Assembly (NCBI GenBank): GCA_040393015.1 | Contig: JBEBUZ010000002.1 | Span: forward strand, 61,794 to 125,793 | Source: Niabella yanshanensis_A | Lineage (GTDB): Bacteria > Bacteroidota > Bacteroidia > Chitinophagales > Chitinophagaceae | Direction: 5' to 3' | Length of the DNA: 64,000 bases | Shown: positions 17,984 to 26,489 of the stretch, piece by piece | Position numbering within the stretch: the first letter of the stretch is position 1 | Layout of the letters: every line of letters begins with the position of its first letter | Translations under genes and position numbers: made by a program | The notes under the pieces: model-generated | Database searches by the model: none | Seen by the model: the letters and a program-made list of their open reading frames with translations, nothing else | Told to the model about the DNA's origin: nothing

Positions 17984-18994
17984 CTACGGCACATTCACTT
18001 TACCTAAGATCTCATCTATAATTTCTTCTACATTAATATTTTCTGCCTCGGCCTCGTAGGTAAGTCCAATGCGATGACGTAATACATCATGGGCGATACT
18101 TTTTATATCCCCGGGCATGACGAAGGCTCTCTTATTTAAAAACGCTTTAGCCTTGCCCGCCAGGGCCAGGTTAATACTGCCTCTGGGCGATGCTCCGTAA
18201 GAAATAAGAGGTTCCAGTTTTTGAAGATCGTACCGCGCGGGATAGCGGGTAGCAAATACAATATCCAGGATATAGCGTTCTACTTTTTCATCGAGGTAAA
18301 TATCTCTCACGAGGCTCCTGGCTTCCAATACCTGGGGAACGGTTACCACAGGATTAATAACCGGGGGTTTTACAGACTGTACATTCGACCGTAATATCAG
18401 TTGCTCTTCCTTCATCTCCGGATATCCTACAACTACTTTCAGGATAAACCGGTCAACCTGTGCCTCCGGCAGCGGATAAGTGCCCTCCTGCTCCAGCGGG
18501 TTTTGCGTGGCCAAAACCAGGAAAGGCTCTTCCAGCACATAGGTTTGATCCCCTATCGTAACCTGGCGTTCCTGCATCGCTTCCAGTAGGGCCGATTGCA
18601 CTTTTGCAGGTGCCCGGTTGATTTCATCGGCCAAAATAAAATTCGCGAAAACGGGGCCTTTCCGAACAATAAAGTCGTTTTCCTGCTGGTTATAAATCAA
18701 AGTACCAATAATATCGGCAGGCAGCAGGTCGGGGGTAAATTGTATCCGGCTGAATTTGGCATGCACCGCCGTTGCCAGCGATTTAATCGTAAGCGTTTTA
18801 GCAAGCCCCGGCACCCCTTCCAGCAATACATGGCCGTTGCTTAAAAGGCCTATTAACAAGCACTCCAGCATGTGCGACTGCCCGATGATAACATGAGCCA
18901 CTTCTTCCTTCAACCTGTCTGTAAAACCACCTGCGGCGGCTACCTTTTCATTTAAGATTCCAATATCGGCTGCCGTTCTGTTCATTTTCCACAA
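17984..18994 (-). CDS. MoxR-family AAA+ ATPase
   Basis: A 336-residue ATPase. It has Walker A GVPGLAKTL (about residue 59), Walker B FILADEINRAP (about 120), a sensor region LATQNPLEQEGTYPLPEAQ and the arginine-finger region DRFILKVVVGYP. MoxR ATPases act as chaperones in maturing metal or cell-envelope complexes together with VWA proteins. It is the first gene of the four-gene operon moxR, DUF58, BatD-like, BatA, all on the minus strand. Confidence 0.92.
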   Translation of the reverse strand: MWKMNRTAADIGILNEKVAAAGGFTDRLKEEVAHVIIGQSHMLECLLIGLLSNGHVLLEGVPGLAKTLTIKSLATAVHAKFSRIQFTPDLLPADIIGTLIYNQQENDFIVRKGPVFANFILADEINRAPAKVQSALLEAMQERQVTIGDQTYVLEEPFLVLATQNPLEQEGTYPLPEAQVDRFILKVVVGYPEMKEEQLILRSNVQSVKPPVINPVVTVPQVLEARSLVRDIYLDEKVERYILDIVFATRYPARYDLQKLEPLISYGASPRGSINLALAGKAKAFLNKRAFVMPGDIKSIAHDVLRHRIGLTYEAEAENINVEEIIDEILGKVNVP

Positions 18995-19022
18995 TTAAAG
19001 TTTAATTAACTAATTGACCTGT

Positions 19023-20723
19023 TCAACTCAAATATTTTGCCACTATGGGCATTCTCCTTCCCACACCAAATGCCTTATAACTCACCCGTATAATGGGGCA
19101 AAATTGATTTCGTTTATACTCATTTACATTCACCATGCGCAAAATACGGGCCACGAGTTTTTCATCGAAGCCCTGACTCACCAATTCCTTAGGCCCCTCC
19201 CGTTCTTCAATATATTTAAACAAGATAGTGTCTAACTGATCGTATTCCGGCAGACTGTCACTATCTTTCTGGCCCGGCCTTAACTCCGCAGAGGGCGCTT
19301 TAACCAAAATATGGTGGGGAATAATCTCGCCGTTGCGGTTGATATACCTGGCCAAAGCATATACCTGCGTTTTATACACATCGCCCAGTACGCCTAAACC
19401 GCCGGCCATGTCACCGTATAAGGTTCCGTAACCCGTGGCCAGCTCACTTTTATTGGACGTATTTAAGAGTATATAACCAAACTTATTGGCAATAGCCATT
19501 AAAAGATTTCCGCGGGTGCGGCTCTGAATATTTTCTTCTGCCACGCTGAAAGGGAGGTCCTTAAACAATGGAGCCAGTTCCGCGAGAAAGGAGTCGTAAA
19601 TATTTTTAACCGGGATAATATGATACGGGTTTCCCAGGTTTTTACTCAACTGTTCGGCATCTTCTACCGAATGGGAACTCGAGTATTGCGAAGGCATTAA
19701 AACAGCCAGCACATTTTCCTTTCCAAGGGCTTCTACAGCCAGCGCTACCACCACTGCGCTATCTATTCCCCCACTCGAACCAATAATGGCCCGGGTGAAG
19801 CCCATCTTGGTGAAATAATCTTTAATACCCAACAGCAAAGCCTGGTGAATCTCCGCTATATTCGTTTCATCTGTGAGGTATTCCGTAACCTTCTTTCCAA
19901 AACCCACTTCGGAAGCAGCAAAGTACACTTTCTCCTCTTGCCCCTCAACAGCTTTTTTTCCCGTCAGATCACCGAGGTCAAAAACCTTAAAATCTTCCTC
20001 AAAATATTTTAATTCGCCTGCTTTATTGCCCGCACTATCGTAAGCCAGGCTTCCTCCGTCGAATACAATCTCGGTCTGCGACCCCACGGTGTTACAATAA
20101 AGCATCGGAAGCCCGTATTTCAGGGTATGTGCTTTCACGATACCATTACGCACCCTGTCCTGTGCATAGTTATAAGGAGAGGCAGAGAGATTGATGATCA
20201 AATCCGGATTAAATTTTATCAGCTCTTCCATAGGCGTGAGCCGATATAAAGGGTTGCTACCCATGTTCCAGATATCCTCACAAATCGTTACGGCCAGTTT
20301 TTTCCCTTTAAACGACAGAATATTCCACTGATAAGCCGGTTCAAAATAACGCCCCTCGTCGAACACGTCGTAAGTGGGCAGAAGCGTTTTATGTACCTTC
20401 CCTTTTATCTCTTTCTCATATAAAAGAAACGCAGAGTTGAAAAGATCCTTACCCAATGGATCGGAATTTTCGGAGGGCGCTCCAATTAAAACACCCACCG
20501 TATCCGCATATTCTTTAATAATGTCAACCGCCTTATTACATTGGTCCAAAAAATCTTTGAACTCTAAAAAGTCCCTTGGAGGGTATCCGCATACACAAAG
20601 CTCAGAAAACACCACCAGATCGGTTCCTTCTTCCTTTGCCTGCTGAATGGCATTTATTATTTTCTTTGTATTGAATTCGAAATTTCCAATATGATAATTC
20701 TGCTGAGCTAATGCAATTTTCAT
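19023..20723 (-). CDS. nadE: Glutamine-dependent NAD+ synthetase
   Basis: About 566 residues. An N-terminal nitrilase-type glutaminase domain holds the catalytic Glu (SELCVCGYPP), Lys (HKTLLPTYDVF) and Cys (VTICEDIWN). A C-terminal synthetase domain has the PP-loop SSGGIDSAVV near residue 310 and ends in the KRNQFCPIIRVSYKAFG segment. It converts deamido-NAD to NAD using glutamine. I chose the ATG at 20723 (MKIALAQQN), the usual family start, over one 7 codons upstream. It lies 28 bases upstream of the moxR operon side and may be a separate unit. Confidence 0.94.
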   Translation of the reverse strand: MKIALAQQNYHIGNFEFNTKKIINAIQQAKEEGTDLVVFSELCVCGYPPRDFLEFKDFLDQCNKAVDIIKEYADTVGVLIGAPSENSDPLGKDLFNSAFLLYEKEIKGKVHKTLLPTYDVFDEGRYFEPAYQWNILSFKGKKLAVTICEDIWNMGSNPLYRLTPMEELIKFNPDLIINLSASPYNYAQDRVRNGIVKAHTLKYGLPMLYCNTVGSQTEIVFDGGSLAYDSAGNKAGELKYFEEDFKVFDLGDLTGKKAVEGQEEKVYFAASEVGFGKKVTEYLTDETNIAEIHQALLLGIKDYFTKMGFTRAIIGSSGGIDSAVVVALAVEALGKENVLAVLMPSQYSSSHSVEDAEQLSKNLGNPYHIIPVKNIYDSFLAELAPLFKDLPFSVAEENIQSRTRGNLLMAIANKFGYILLNTSNKSELATGYGTLYGDMAGGLGVLGDVYKTQVYALARYINRNGEIIPHHILVKAPSAELRPGQKDSDSLPEYDQLDTILFKYIEEREGPKELVSQGFDEKLVARILRMVNVNEYKRNQFCPIIRVSYKAFGVGRRMPIVAKYLS

Positions 20724-21013
20724 TTTTCTTTTATTAATGCGCAACCCTGAAACCTCACAAATGTAACTCTATGATCATAAATAACAGGCGGTTTGGAAGG
20801 TTTTAACAAACCATAACCCCGCATCCGGGCTCTCATTAGATGGGCGAATAATGCCCATACCTCGGCTACAACTCCTTATTCTTCAAATTTTTGTTATAAA
20901 AATAAAATTTTACCTTCCTGCCACCCTTTGGCCTACTTTTGCATCTTCAGAAAGAGATGGTCGGCAGGTTTCGGCTTGCTTTTTGTATTATTTGCAGAAA
21001 TAAAAAGAATTGA
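20724..21013. promoter_or_regulatory. Divergent promoter region between nadE and the TPR gene
   Basis: A 290-base gap without a gene. It holds TACTTTTG at 20934-20941, an exact fit to the Bacteroidota -7 box on the plus strand, though it is 72 bases before the TPR gene start and lacks a clear -33 TTG. GGTTTG and CAAACC around 20790-20815 can pair. I see nothing else. Confidence 0.4.
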
Positions 21014-22033
21014 ATGAAGAAATTATTTGTAACCGGTTTATTATTATTGGGTTGTATGGCAGTTTGGGCGCAGGGAGATATCAATGCAGAACGGCAGAGG
21101 GCCCGGAATTTTATGCAATCGGGCGACCTGGATAATGCGGTATTGGTACTGACCAAAATTTATGAATCAAACAAGGATAATGTAGATATCCAGAAAGACC
21201 TGGCTCTGGCTTATTATTACAAACAGGAATTTTCGAAAGCGCTGGAATTGGCGAAAACGGTTATAGCCAGTCCTGACTGCGATGCGGCTGCCTATCAATT
21301 GGCAGGAAACATTTATAAAGCACAGGAAAACTTTAAGGAAGCGGAAAGAAATTATAAAGACGGATTGAAAGACTTTCCCAAAAGCGGACCCCTGCACAAC
21401 GATTATGGTGAACTGCTGGAAATTTTGAAAAACCCATCCGGAGCTATCGACATGTGGCAAAAGGGGATGCAGGCAGCACCTTCCTATGGCGGAAATTATT
21501 ACAACGCGGCCGTATATTATTACAAACAACCTGATGACCGGATCTGGGCCATTGTTTACGGGGAGATATACGCTAATATGGAGAGTCTCAACCCTAAGGC
21601 CAATACTATTAAGAAAATGGTTTTAGACGCCTATAAGCAAAAACTATTCATCTCCAGCAATCTTAAAGGAGAGGCGGAAAAAGCCAGGAATCCGTTTGTA
21701 AAGGCCGTTATTGAAACCTTTGCCAAACAATCAGGCATATCGGCTCAGGGTATTACCCCCGAAAGCCTGGCCATGATACGGACCCGTTTTATTCTGGATT
21801 GGAATACAAGCTACGCCCAAACCTTCCCCTTTCGTTTGTTCGAGTACCACCAGCAACTGATGAAGGACGGTCTCTTCGACGCGTATAACCAATGGATGTT
21901 CGGGCCGGTAAACAACCAGGGCGAATTTGAAAAATGGGTGGGCTCTCATAAGGAGGAGTACGATAAATTTACCGCTTTCCATACATCGAGAATATTCAAG
22001 ATGCCTCCCGGGCAAGCCTATTCTGCCAAATAA
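21014..22033 (+). CDS. Tetratricopeptide-repeat protein, secreted
   Basis: A 339-residue protein with a signal peptide (residues 1-20, ending VWAQ). Two or three TPR units span about residues 25-190 (ARNFMQSGDLDNAVLVLTKI, DLALAYYYKQEFSKALELAK, YKAQENFKEAERNYKDGL). A helical C-terminal region without a known domain follows. TPR proteins scaffold protein complexes; the partner is unknown here. A strong terminator follows the gene. Confidence 0.85.
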   Translation: MKKLFVTGLLLLGCMAVWAQGDINAERQRARNFMQSGDLDNAVLVLTKIYESNKDNVDIQKDLALAYYYKQEFSKALELAKTVIASPDCDAAAYQLAGNIYKAQENFKEAERNYKDGLKDFPKSGPLHNDYGELLEILKNPSGAIDMWQKGMQAAPSYGGNYYNAAVYYYKQPDDRIWAIVYGEIYANMESLNPKANTIKKMVLDAYKQKLFISSNLKGEAEKARNPFVKAVIETFAKQSGISAQGITPESLAMIRTRFILDWNTSYAQTFPFRLFEYHQQLMKDGLFDAYNQWMFGPVNNQGEFEKWVGSHKEEYDKFTAFHTSRIFKMPPGQAYSAK

Positions 22034-22055
22034 AAATGAGCATTATACATACCAG

Positions 22056-22086
22056 GAGCCACTTTCAACAAAGTGGCTCTTTTTTT
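22056..22086 (+). terminator. Rho-independent terminator after the TPR gene
   Basis: GAGCCACTTT, loop CAAC, AAAGTGGCTC: a perfect 10-bp stem with a four-base loop followed by seven T. It ends the TPR transcript 22 bases past its stop. Confidence 0.92.
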
Positions 22087-22175
22087 CATCAGCCCTTCGC
22101 TTGGTAGCCGGGCAGAATTAGCCCTTTATTTTGTTCGCGATTTTCCTTAACTTGTCTGCATTAACCGACTTGCGT

Positions 22176-23960
22176 ATGGAATATCCTGATTACCGGCTGT
22201 TTGACAGTGTATCACACCAGCTGAAAAATTTCGCCAAACCCGATATGCTCAATGCAAAAGAGAGCGGACAGTGGAGAGCTTATTCAACCGAGGAAGTGAG
22301 CCGGTTGGCCAACCAACTATCGGCAGGGCTAATCGCTAAGGGAGTGAGCGGCAACGACCTTAGTCCCGAAGGCAGTGACAAAATTGCCATTATCAGCAAC
22401 AACCGGCCCGAGTGGGTAATTACCGACCTGGCGGTGCAGCAAACCGGTGCTATACTGGTACCTATGTATCCTACGACCAGTCCGCAGGAACTCGAATACA
22501 TTCTGAAAGAGTCGGAGGCCAAATATATTTTTGTAAGCAACCTCGAGTTATTTGAAAAGATCAGTTCTCTTAAAAGTGATTTCCTGAAAGGCATTTATAC
22601 CTTCGACCGAATAGAGGGTGCGGCGCATTACACCGAACTGCTGGAGCTCTCTACCGACGAACTATTGCAAAAGGTGGAGGATACCAAACAGCGTATTCCG
22701 GCCACGCATCTGTCTACTATTATTTATACCAGCGGAACAACAGGTGTGCCCAAGGGCGTTATGCTGAGCCATGCCAATATTGTGAGTAATATTTATTTAT
22801 CAAAAATCAGTTTTCCTTTTCCCGATCAGCCGGAGACTAAAGTGTTAAGTTTTCTTCCACTTAATCATATTTTCGAGAAAATGATAACTTATCTGTACCT
22901 CTTCAGTGGTATCAGTATTTATTATGCCGAGAGCCTCGAGACCATTGGCGACAATCTGAAAGAGGTAAAACCTGATGGATTTACTACCGTGCCGCGACTA
23001 CTGGAAAAAGTGTTTGAGAAGATAATGGCGAAAGGGAACGAACTCACCGGTATTAAACGGAAATTATTTTATTGGAGTGTGGCCATAGGAATGAAATACG
23101 ATAACCGCACCCCCCCTGGTGGGCTCTATGGTCTCAAGCTCTCGATAGCGCGCAAGCTGGTCTTCAGCAAATGGCGCGAAGCCCTGGGAGGCAATATAAG
23201 TTTTGTTGTAACCGGCGGGGCGGCAGCTTCAGAAAAATTACTTCGCATATTTAACGCAGCCGGCATTCCCATCTATGAAGGCTACGGCCCAACAGAGAAC
23301 AGCCCGGTTATTTGTGTAAATCGAAAACAAAATAATGAAACTTATTTTGGAACGGTCGGGCCCCCTCTTGAAGGACAGGAAGTGAAACTTGCAGACGATG
23401 GCGAAATACTGGTAAAAGGCCCCAGCATGATGCTGGGTTACTATAAACACCCCGAACTAACCGAAGAAGTAATTAAAGACGGGTGGCTGCATACGGGCGA
23501 TATCGGCACAATTGTAGAAAACCGTTTCTATAAAATTACCGACCGAAAGAAAGAGCTGTTTAAAACAAGCGGCGGAAAATATGTAGCCCCCCAGCCTATT
23601 GAGAATAAGATGAAAGAAAGTAAGTTTATTGAACAAATAATTGTGCTGGGCGCCGAACGCAAGTTTGTCAGCGCTCTTGTTGTTCCCTCTTTCAATGCGG
23701 TACGTGAGTGGATGAAAGAAAACGATATGACCGAAATGGACGAGGAAGAAATTACAAAAAACAGCAAAGTACATGAGCTCTTTCGGTCAGTTATCGACCA
23801 TCACAACACCCATTTCAATCATGTAGAACAAATTAAAAAATTCAAACTGCTTCCCACAGAATGGAGTGTTGACGGGGGCGAAATGACACCCAAAATGAGC
23901 CTGAAAAGAAAAGTAATAATGGAAAAATATAAAGACCTGATCGAGGAAATATACAACTAA
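22176..23960 (+). CDS. Long-chain fatty-acid-CoA ligase
   Basis: About 594 residues. It has the adenylate-forming motifs IIYTSGTTGVPKGVMLSH (A3 P-loop, about residue 185), YGPTENSP (about 372) and the hinge motif TGDIGTI/ITDRKKELFKTSGGKYVAPQ (about 440-465). It activates fatty acids to acyl-AMP and then acyl-CoA, mainly for beta-oxidation or lipid synthesis. The ATG at 22176 (MEYPDYRLF) matches the family N-terminus better than one 15 codons upstream. No FadR-type site is visible. It is preceded by a strong terminator, so it has its own promoter. Confidence 0.9.
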   Translation: MEYPDYRLFDSVSHQLKNFAKPDMLNAKESGQWRAYSTEEVSRLANQLSAGLIAKGVSGNDLSPEGSDKIAIISNNRPEWVITDLAVQQTGAILVPMYPTTSPQELEYILKESEAKYIFVSNLELFEKISSLKSDFLKGIYTFDRIEGAAHYTELLELSTDELLQKVEDTKQRIPATHLSTIIYTSGTTGVPKGVMLSHANIVSNIYLSKISFPFPDQPETKVLSFLPLNHIFEKMITYLYLFSGISIYYAESLETIGDNLKEVKPDGFTTVPRLLEKVFEKIMAKGNELTGIKRKLFYWSVAIGMKYDNRTPPGGLYGLKLSIARKLVFSKWREALGGNISFVVTGGAAASEKLLRIFNAAGIPIYEGYGPTENSPVICVNRKQNNETYFGTVGPPLEGQEVKLADDGEILVKGPSMMLGYYKHPELTEEVIKDGWLHTGDIGTIVENRFYKITDRKKELFKTSGGKYVAPQPIENKMKESKFIEQIIVLGAERKFVSALVVPSFNAVREWMKENDMTEMDEEEITKNSKVHELFRSVIDHHNTHFNHVEQIKKFKLLPTEWSVDGGEMTPKMSLKRKVIMEKYKDLIEEIYN

Positions 23961-23980
23961 ATACCCCTGCTTTTCTGGTC

Positions 23981-24181
23981 TTACATTTCCTTATCGTGGC
24001 GCTTAGTAGCCTCCTCTTTGGTTTCTTTACTTTCCATTATTCTGGAACTTTTTTGAACCAGCGACGACACCGGGCCTTCCATTTTTTCCTGTGGGTCGGT
24101 CTTCCCCAATGTTTCGGGATCGGGCTTTACGGTCTCCTTCTTACTGTCTGTGTGCGGGTTGCTTTTTTTTTCGTTTTCCAT
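23981..24181 (-). CDS. Small charged hypothetical protein
   Basis: A 66-residue hydrophilic protein rich in Lys, Glu and Pro with no hydrophobic segment (MENEKKSNPHTDSKKE to TKRHDKEM). The ATG at 24181 is preferred over one 10 codons upstream because the longer form would add an odd hydrophobic start. It is not recognisable as a family member. It could be a real small cytoplasmic protein; composition alone does not prove it. Confidence 0.5.
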   Translation of the reverse strand: MENEKKSNPHTDSKKETVKPDPETLGKTDPQEKMEGPVSSLVQKSSRIMESKETKEEATKRHDKEM

Positions 24182-24247
24182 AATGAATTGTTTAACAATT
24201 ATTAAAGCCAACTCCTTTTATAAATACAATTATCATACCTAATGCTC

Positions 24248-24745
24248 TTATCTTTCGATAGTGATCGAAAGATCGCCGACAGGGCTGCCGGATGCCATAT
24301 TATTTCTACTGATAACGATGCCATAATTGCCTTTTTGAGACACATTATATAAAAGTTCACGCCCAAAAGGTCCCTCTGTGTTCCCATCGGGTAAAACCAG
24401 CCGGCTTATACGAATATTAGCTTCGGGATTACTGTGGCCGATCCGGATTCTTAGTTGCCCGGCGTCTAAATCTGTAATCGTTAACCAAACCGACTGGTTA
24501 TCGTCGCTGATCGTCTTATGCAAATTCACTACCGGCAGGTTTGAGGCAGCAATAGTTTGTTTTATAGTGGATTCCTTCGGTAAAATAGCTGCAGAACTAT
24601 CGATAAGAAAGTAATTCTCTGCCAGAGAATCGGGGTTGGTCTCACTCTTCGGGGAAGGCATTTTCTCCGAACTGCCAAGCTTCGAGGTATTGTTGCAGGC
24701 GCAGGCAATCAAGAAAAACGCTGAAAAGAAAAATACCTTTTTCAT
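24248..24745 (-). CDS. Small lipoprotein, hypothetical
   Basis: A 165-residue protein with a hydrophobic N-terminus and lipobox IACAC (Cys at about residue 17), so it is probably lipid-anchored. The mature part has beta strands (VWLTITDLDAGQLRIRIGH, NYGIVISRN) and a GPFGRELLYNVS segment that recalls immunoglobulin-like or C-terminal sorting folds. No domain is recognised. It lies between the small charged gene and clpP on the same strand, with a terminator between it and clpP. Confidence 0.72.
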   Translation of the reverse strand: MKKVFFFSAFFLIACACNNTSKLGSSEKMPSPKSETNPDSLAENYFLIDSSAAILPKESTIKQTIAASNLPVVNLHKTISDDNQSVWLTITDLDAGQLRIRIGHSNPEANIRISRLVLPDGNTEGPFGRELLYNVSQKGNYGIVISRNNMASGSPVGDLSITIER

Positions 24746-24838
24746 ATTTCACCGGTGTTAAGTACCCCAAAGTTAAATGAGTTTTGGCATTACCGCATCA
24801 ACAGACCGATCCTCAACCCTTGTATTCCGCCTCAGCAT

Positions 24839-24864
24839 AAAAAAAGTAGCCGTTTCCGGCTACT
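24839..24864 (-). terminator. Rho-independent terminator after the second clpP
   Basis: Read on the minus strand: AGTAGCCG, loop GAAA, CGGCTACT, then seven T. A perfect 8-bp stem with a GNRA-type loop, 27 bases past the clpP stop. Confidence 0.9.
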
Positions 24865-24891
24865 CAAATGATATAAGTGCTTCAGAAACTC

Positions 24892-25548
24892 TTACAACTT
24901 ATCTACTATTTTATCTGCGATACCATAAGCAATGGCTTCCTGCGCATCCATCCAGTAGTCGCGGTCAAAGTCCTTCATGATCTGATCTACAGTTTTACCG
25001 CAATTTTCTGCCAATAATCTGGCACCGATTTCCTTTACCCGCTGGGTTTGCTTTGCCTGTATTTCCAGGTCGGAGCTAACGCCACGGATAAAACCACCCA
25101 AAGATGGCTGATGAATCATTACCTCACCATGCGGATAAATATAGCGGCTTCCTTTTTCGCCACCGCTTAACAAGATGCTGCCCATACTGGCCGCCAATCC
25201 CATACAAATGGTACTTACCGGACTGGAAATCAGTTTCATGGTATCGTAAATAACCATACCGCTTGTTACCACACCCCCGGGGCTGTTAATATAAAATTTT
25301 ATTTCCTTGCCGGGTTTATCTGCTTCGAGCAATAAAAGCTTTGTGGTTACTTCCCGGGCGCTTTTATCATCTACAACGCCCCAAAGGTACACTGCCCTTT
25401 TGTCGAAAAACATTTTCTCCAGGCGCTTATTCAGCATTACCAGATCATCGCGCTTATCCTGCCCTTCTTTGGGTTCTTCGTCCTCCCCCTCATCGTCGTT
25501 CACGATAGGATCCTGCCATTTTTTATTGTATGTATTTGAAAAGTTCAT
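24892..25548 (-). CDS. clpP: ATP-dependent Clp protease proteolytic subunit (second copy)
   Basis: A 218-residue serine protease subunit. The catalytic triad is intact: Ser121 (MGLAAS), His146 (VMIHQPS) and Asp197 (FDRDYWM). The N-terminus differs from the neighbouring copy by an acidic 20-residue insert (about residues 18-36, EGEDEEPKEGQDKRDD). ClpP forms a two-ring barrel that degrades proteins fed by ClpX or ClpA/C. It lies 49 bases after the first clpP; no clpX follows. The two copies may form a mixed barrel, which is an inference. Confidence 0.93.
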   Translation of the reverse strand: MNFSNTYNKKWQDPIVNDDEGEDEEPKEGQDKRDDLVMLNKRLEKMFFDKRAVYLWGVVDDKSAREVTTKLLLLEADKPGKEIKFYINSPGGVVTSGMVIYDTMKLISSPVSTICMGLAASMGSILLSGGEKGSRYIYPHGEVMIHQPSLGGFIRGVSSDLEIQAKQTQRVKEIGARLLAENCGKTVDQIMKDFDRDYWMDAQEAIAYGIADKIVDKL

Positions 25549-25597
25549 TTTATTTCAATTAAGTTTTAAAGTTGGATTTTCCAGGCTCCTGGATTTG

Positions 25598-26281
25598 TCA
25601 GCTTTTCTTTTTATGCAACGACAATACCTCGTCGATAAGCCCATACTCTTTGGCTTCCGGCGCCGTCATCCATTTATCACGCTCAAAATCCCTTTCTATC
25701 TGATCAACAGGCTTGCCGGTGTGCGCATTCACGATTTCGTATAAATCTGTTTTAAGCTTGCGGATTTCGTTTACGGTAATTTCGATATCGCTGGCCTGAC
25801 CACCAATAGCGCCACTGGGCTGGTGCATCATGATGCGCGCGTGTTTCAGAGCGGCCCGCTTTCCCTCGGTGCCGGCGCCTAACAGCACGCAGGCCATGGA
25901 AGCCGCCATGCCAATACAGATAGTGGCCACATCAGGACTCACGTATTGCATAGTATCGTAAACTCCTAATCCGGCATATACGCTGCCACCGGGGCTGTTT
26001 ATATACATATTGATGTCGCGTACACGGTCGGTACTGTCTAAAAACAGCATTTGAGCGGTAACAATATTAGCCACCTCATCGGTAATAGGATAACCTAAAA
26101 AAATAATACGGTCCATCATCAACCGGCTATACACGTCCATTACGGCCACATTCATCGGCCGCTCTTCAATAATATTTGGTGTAAGCGCTGTTACCAGGTG
26201 GCTGCCGTAGCTATGCAGCGTATTACTGGAAATACCCCTGTGCTTTACGGCATATTTTTCAAATTCGGAATTAAAGCTCAT
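25598..26281 (-). CDS. clpP: ATP-dependent Clp protease proteolytic subunit (first copy)
   Basis: A 227-residue subunit with intact triad Ser128 (GMAAS), His153 (MMHQPSG) and Asp202 (ERDKWM). Spacings Ser-His 25 and His-Asp 49 equal those of E. coli ClpP. The gene follows trigger factor on the same strand, the classic tig-clpP order, but a terminator-like hairpin lies between, so it probably has its own promoter; TACGTTTA upstream of the ATG resembles a -7 box. The C-terminus is basic (HKKKS). Confidence 0.94.
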   Translation of the reverse strand: MSFNSEFEKYAVKHRGISSNTLHSYGSHLVTALTPNIIEERPMNVAVMDVYSRLMMDRIIFLGYPITDEVANIVTAQMLFLDSTDRVRDINMYINSPGGSVYAGLGVYDTMQYVSPDVATICIGMAASMACVLLGAGTEGKRAALKHARIMMHQPSGAIGGQASDIEITVNEIRKLKTDLYEIVNAHTGKPVDQIERDFERDKWMTAPEAKEYGLIDEVLSLHKKKS

Positions 26282-26437
26282 ATATAAAAATTGATAGGTG
26301 GTAAACGTACATAAAATATTTCAATCGGTTTACTATACCTGTGAAAAATGTATACCTCCGGAAACAATCAAATATCCGTCCATTTGTAAAAACATCTAAA
26401 ATGGTGACAGGTTGGCGGTTTTCCGGGATTTTAAACG

Positions 26438-26473
26438 AAAAAAAGCGCCATTTTTTGAAATAGCGCCTTTTTT
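26438..26473 (-). terminator. Terminator after trigger factor
   Basis: On the minus strand an A-run, GGCGCTATTT, a short loop, AAATGGCGC and a run of seven T form a hairpin with one mismatch. It lies 17 bases past the tig stop and separates tig from the clpP genes. Confidence 0.75.
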
Positions 26474-26489
26474 CCTAATTTTTTTACTG

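Noticed and set aside
15084..18994. MoxR-VWA genes as a possible defence or ternary system
   Set aside because: The order and motifs match the well-known Bacteroidota Bat operon, not a defence island.
20724..21013. A riboswitch upstream of nadE or the TPR gene
   Set aside because: The gap has only a short GGTTTG/CAAACC dyad and a -7 box; no known riboswitch core was recognised.
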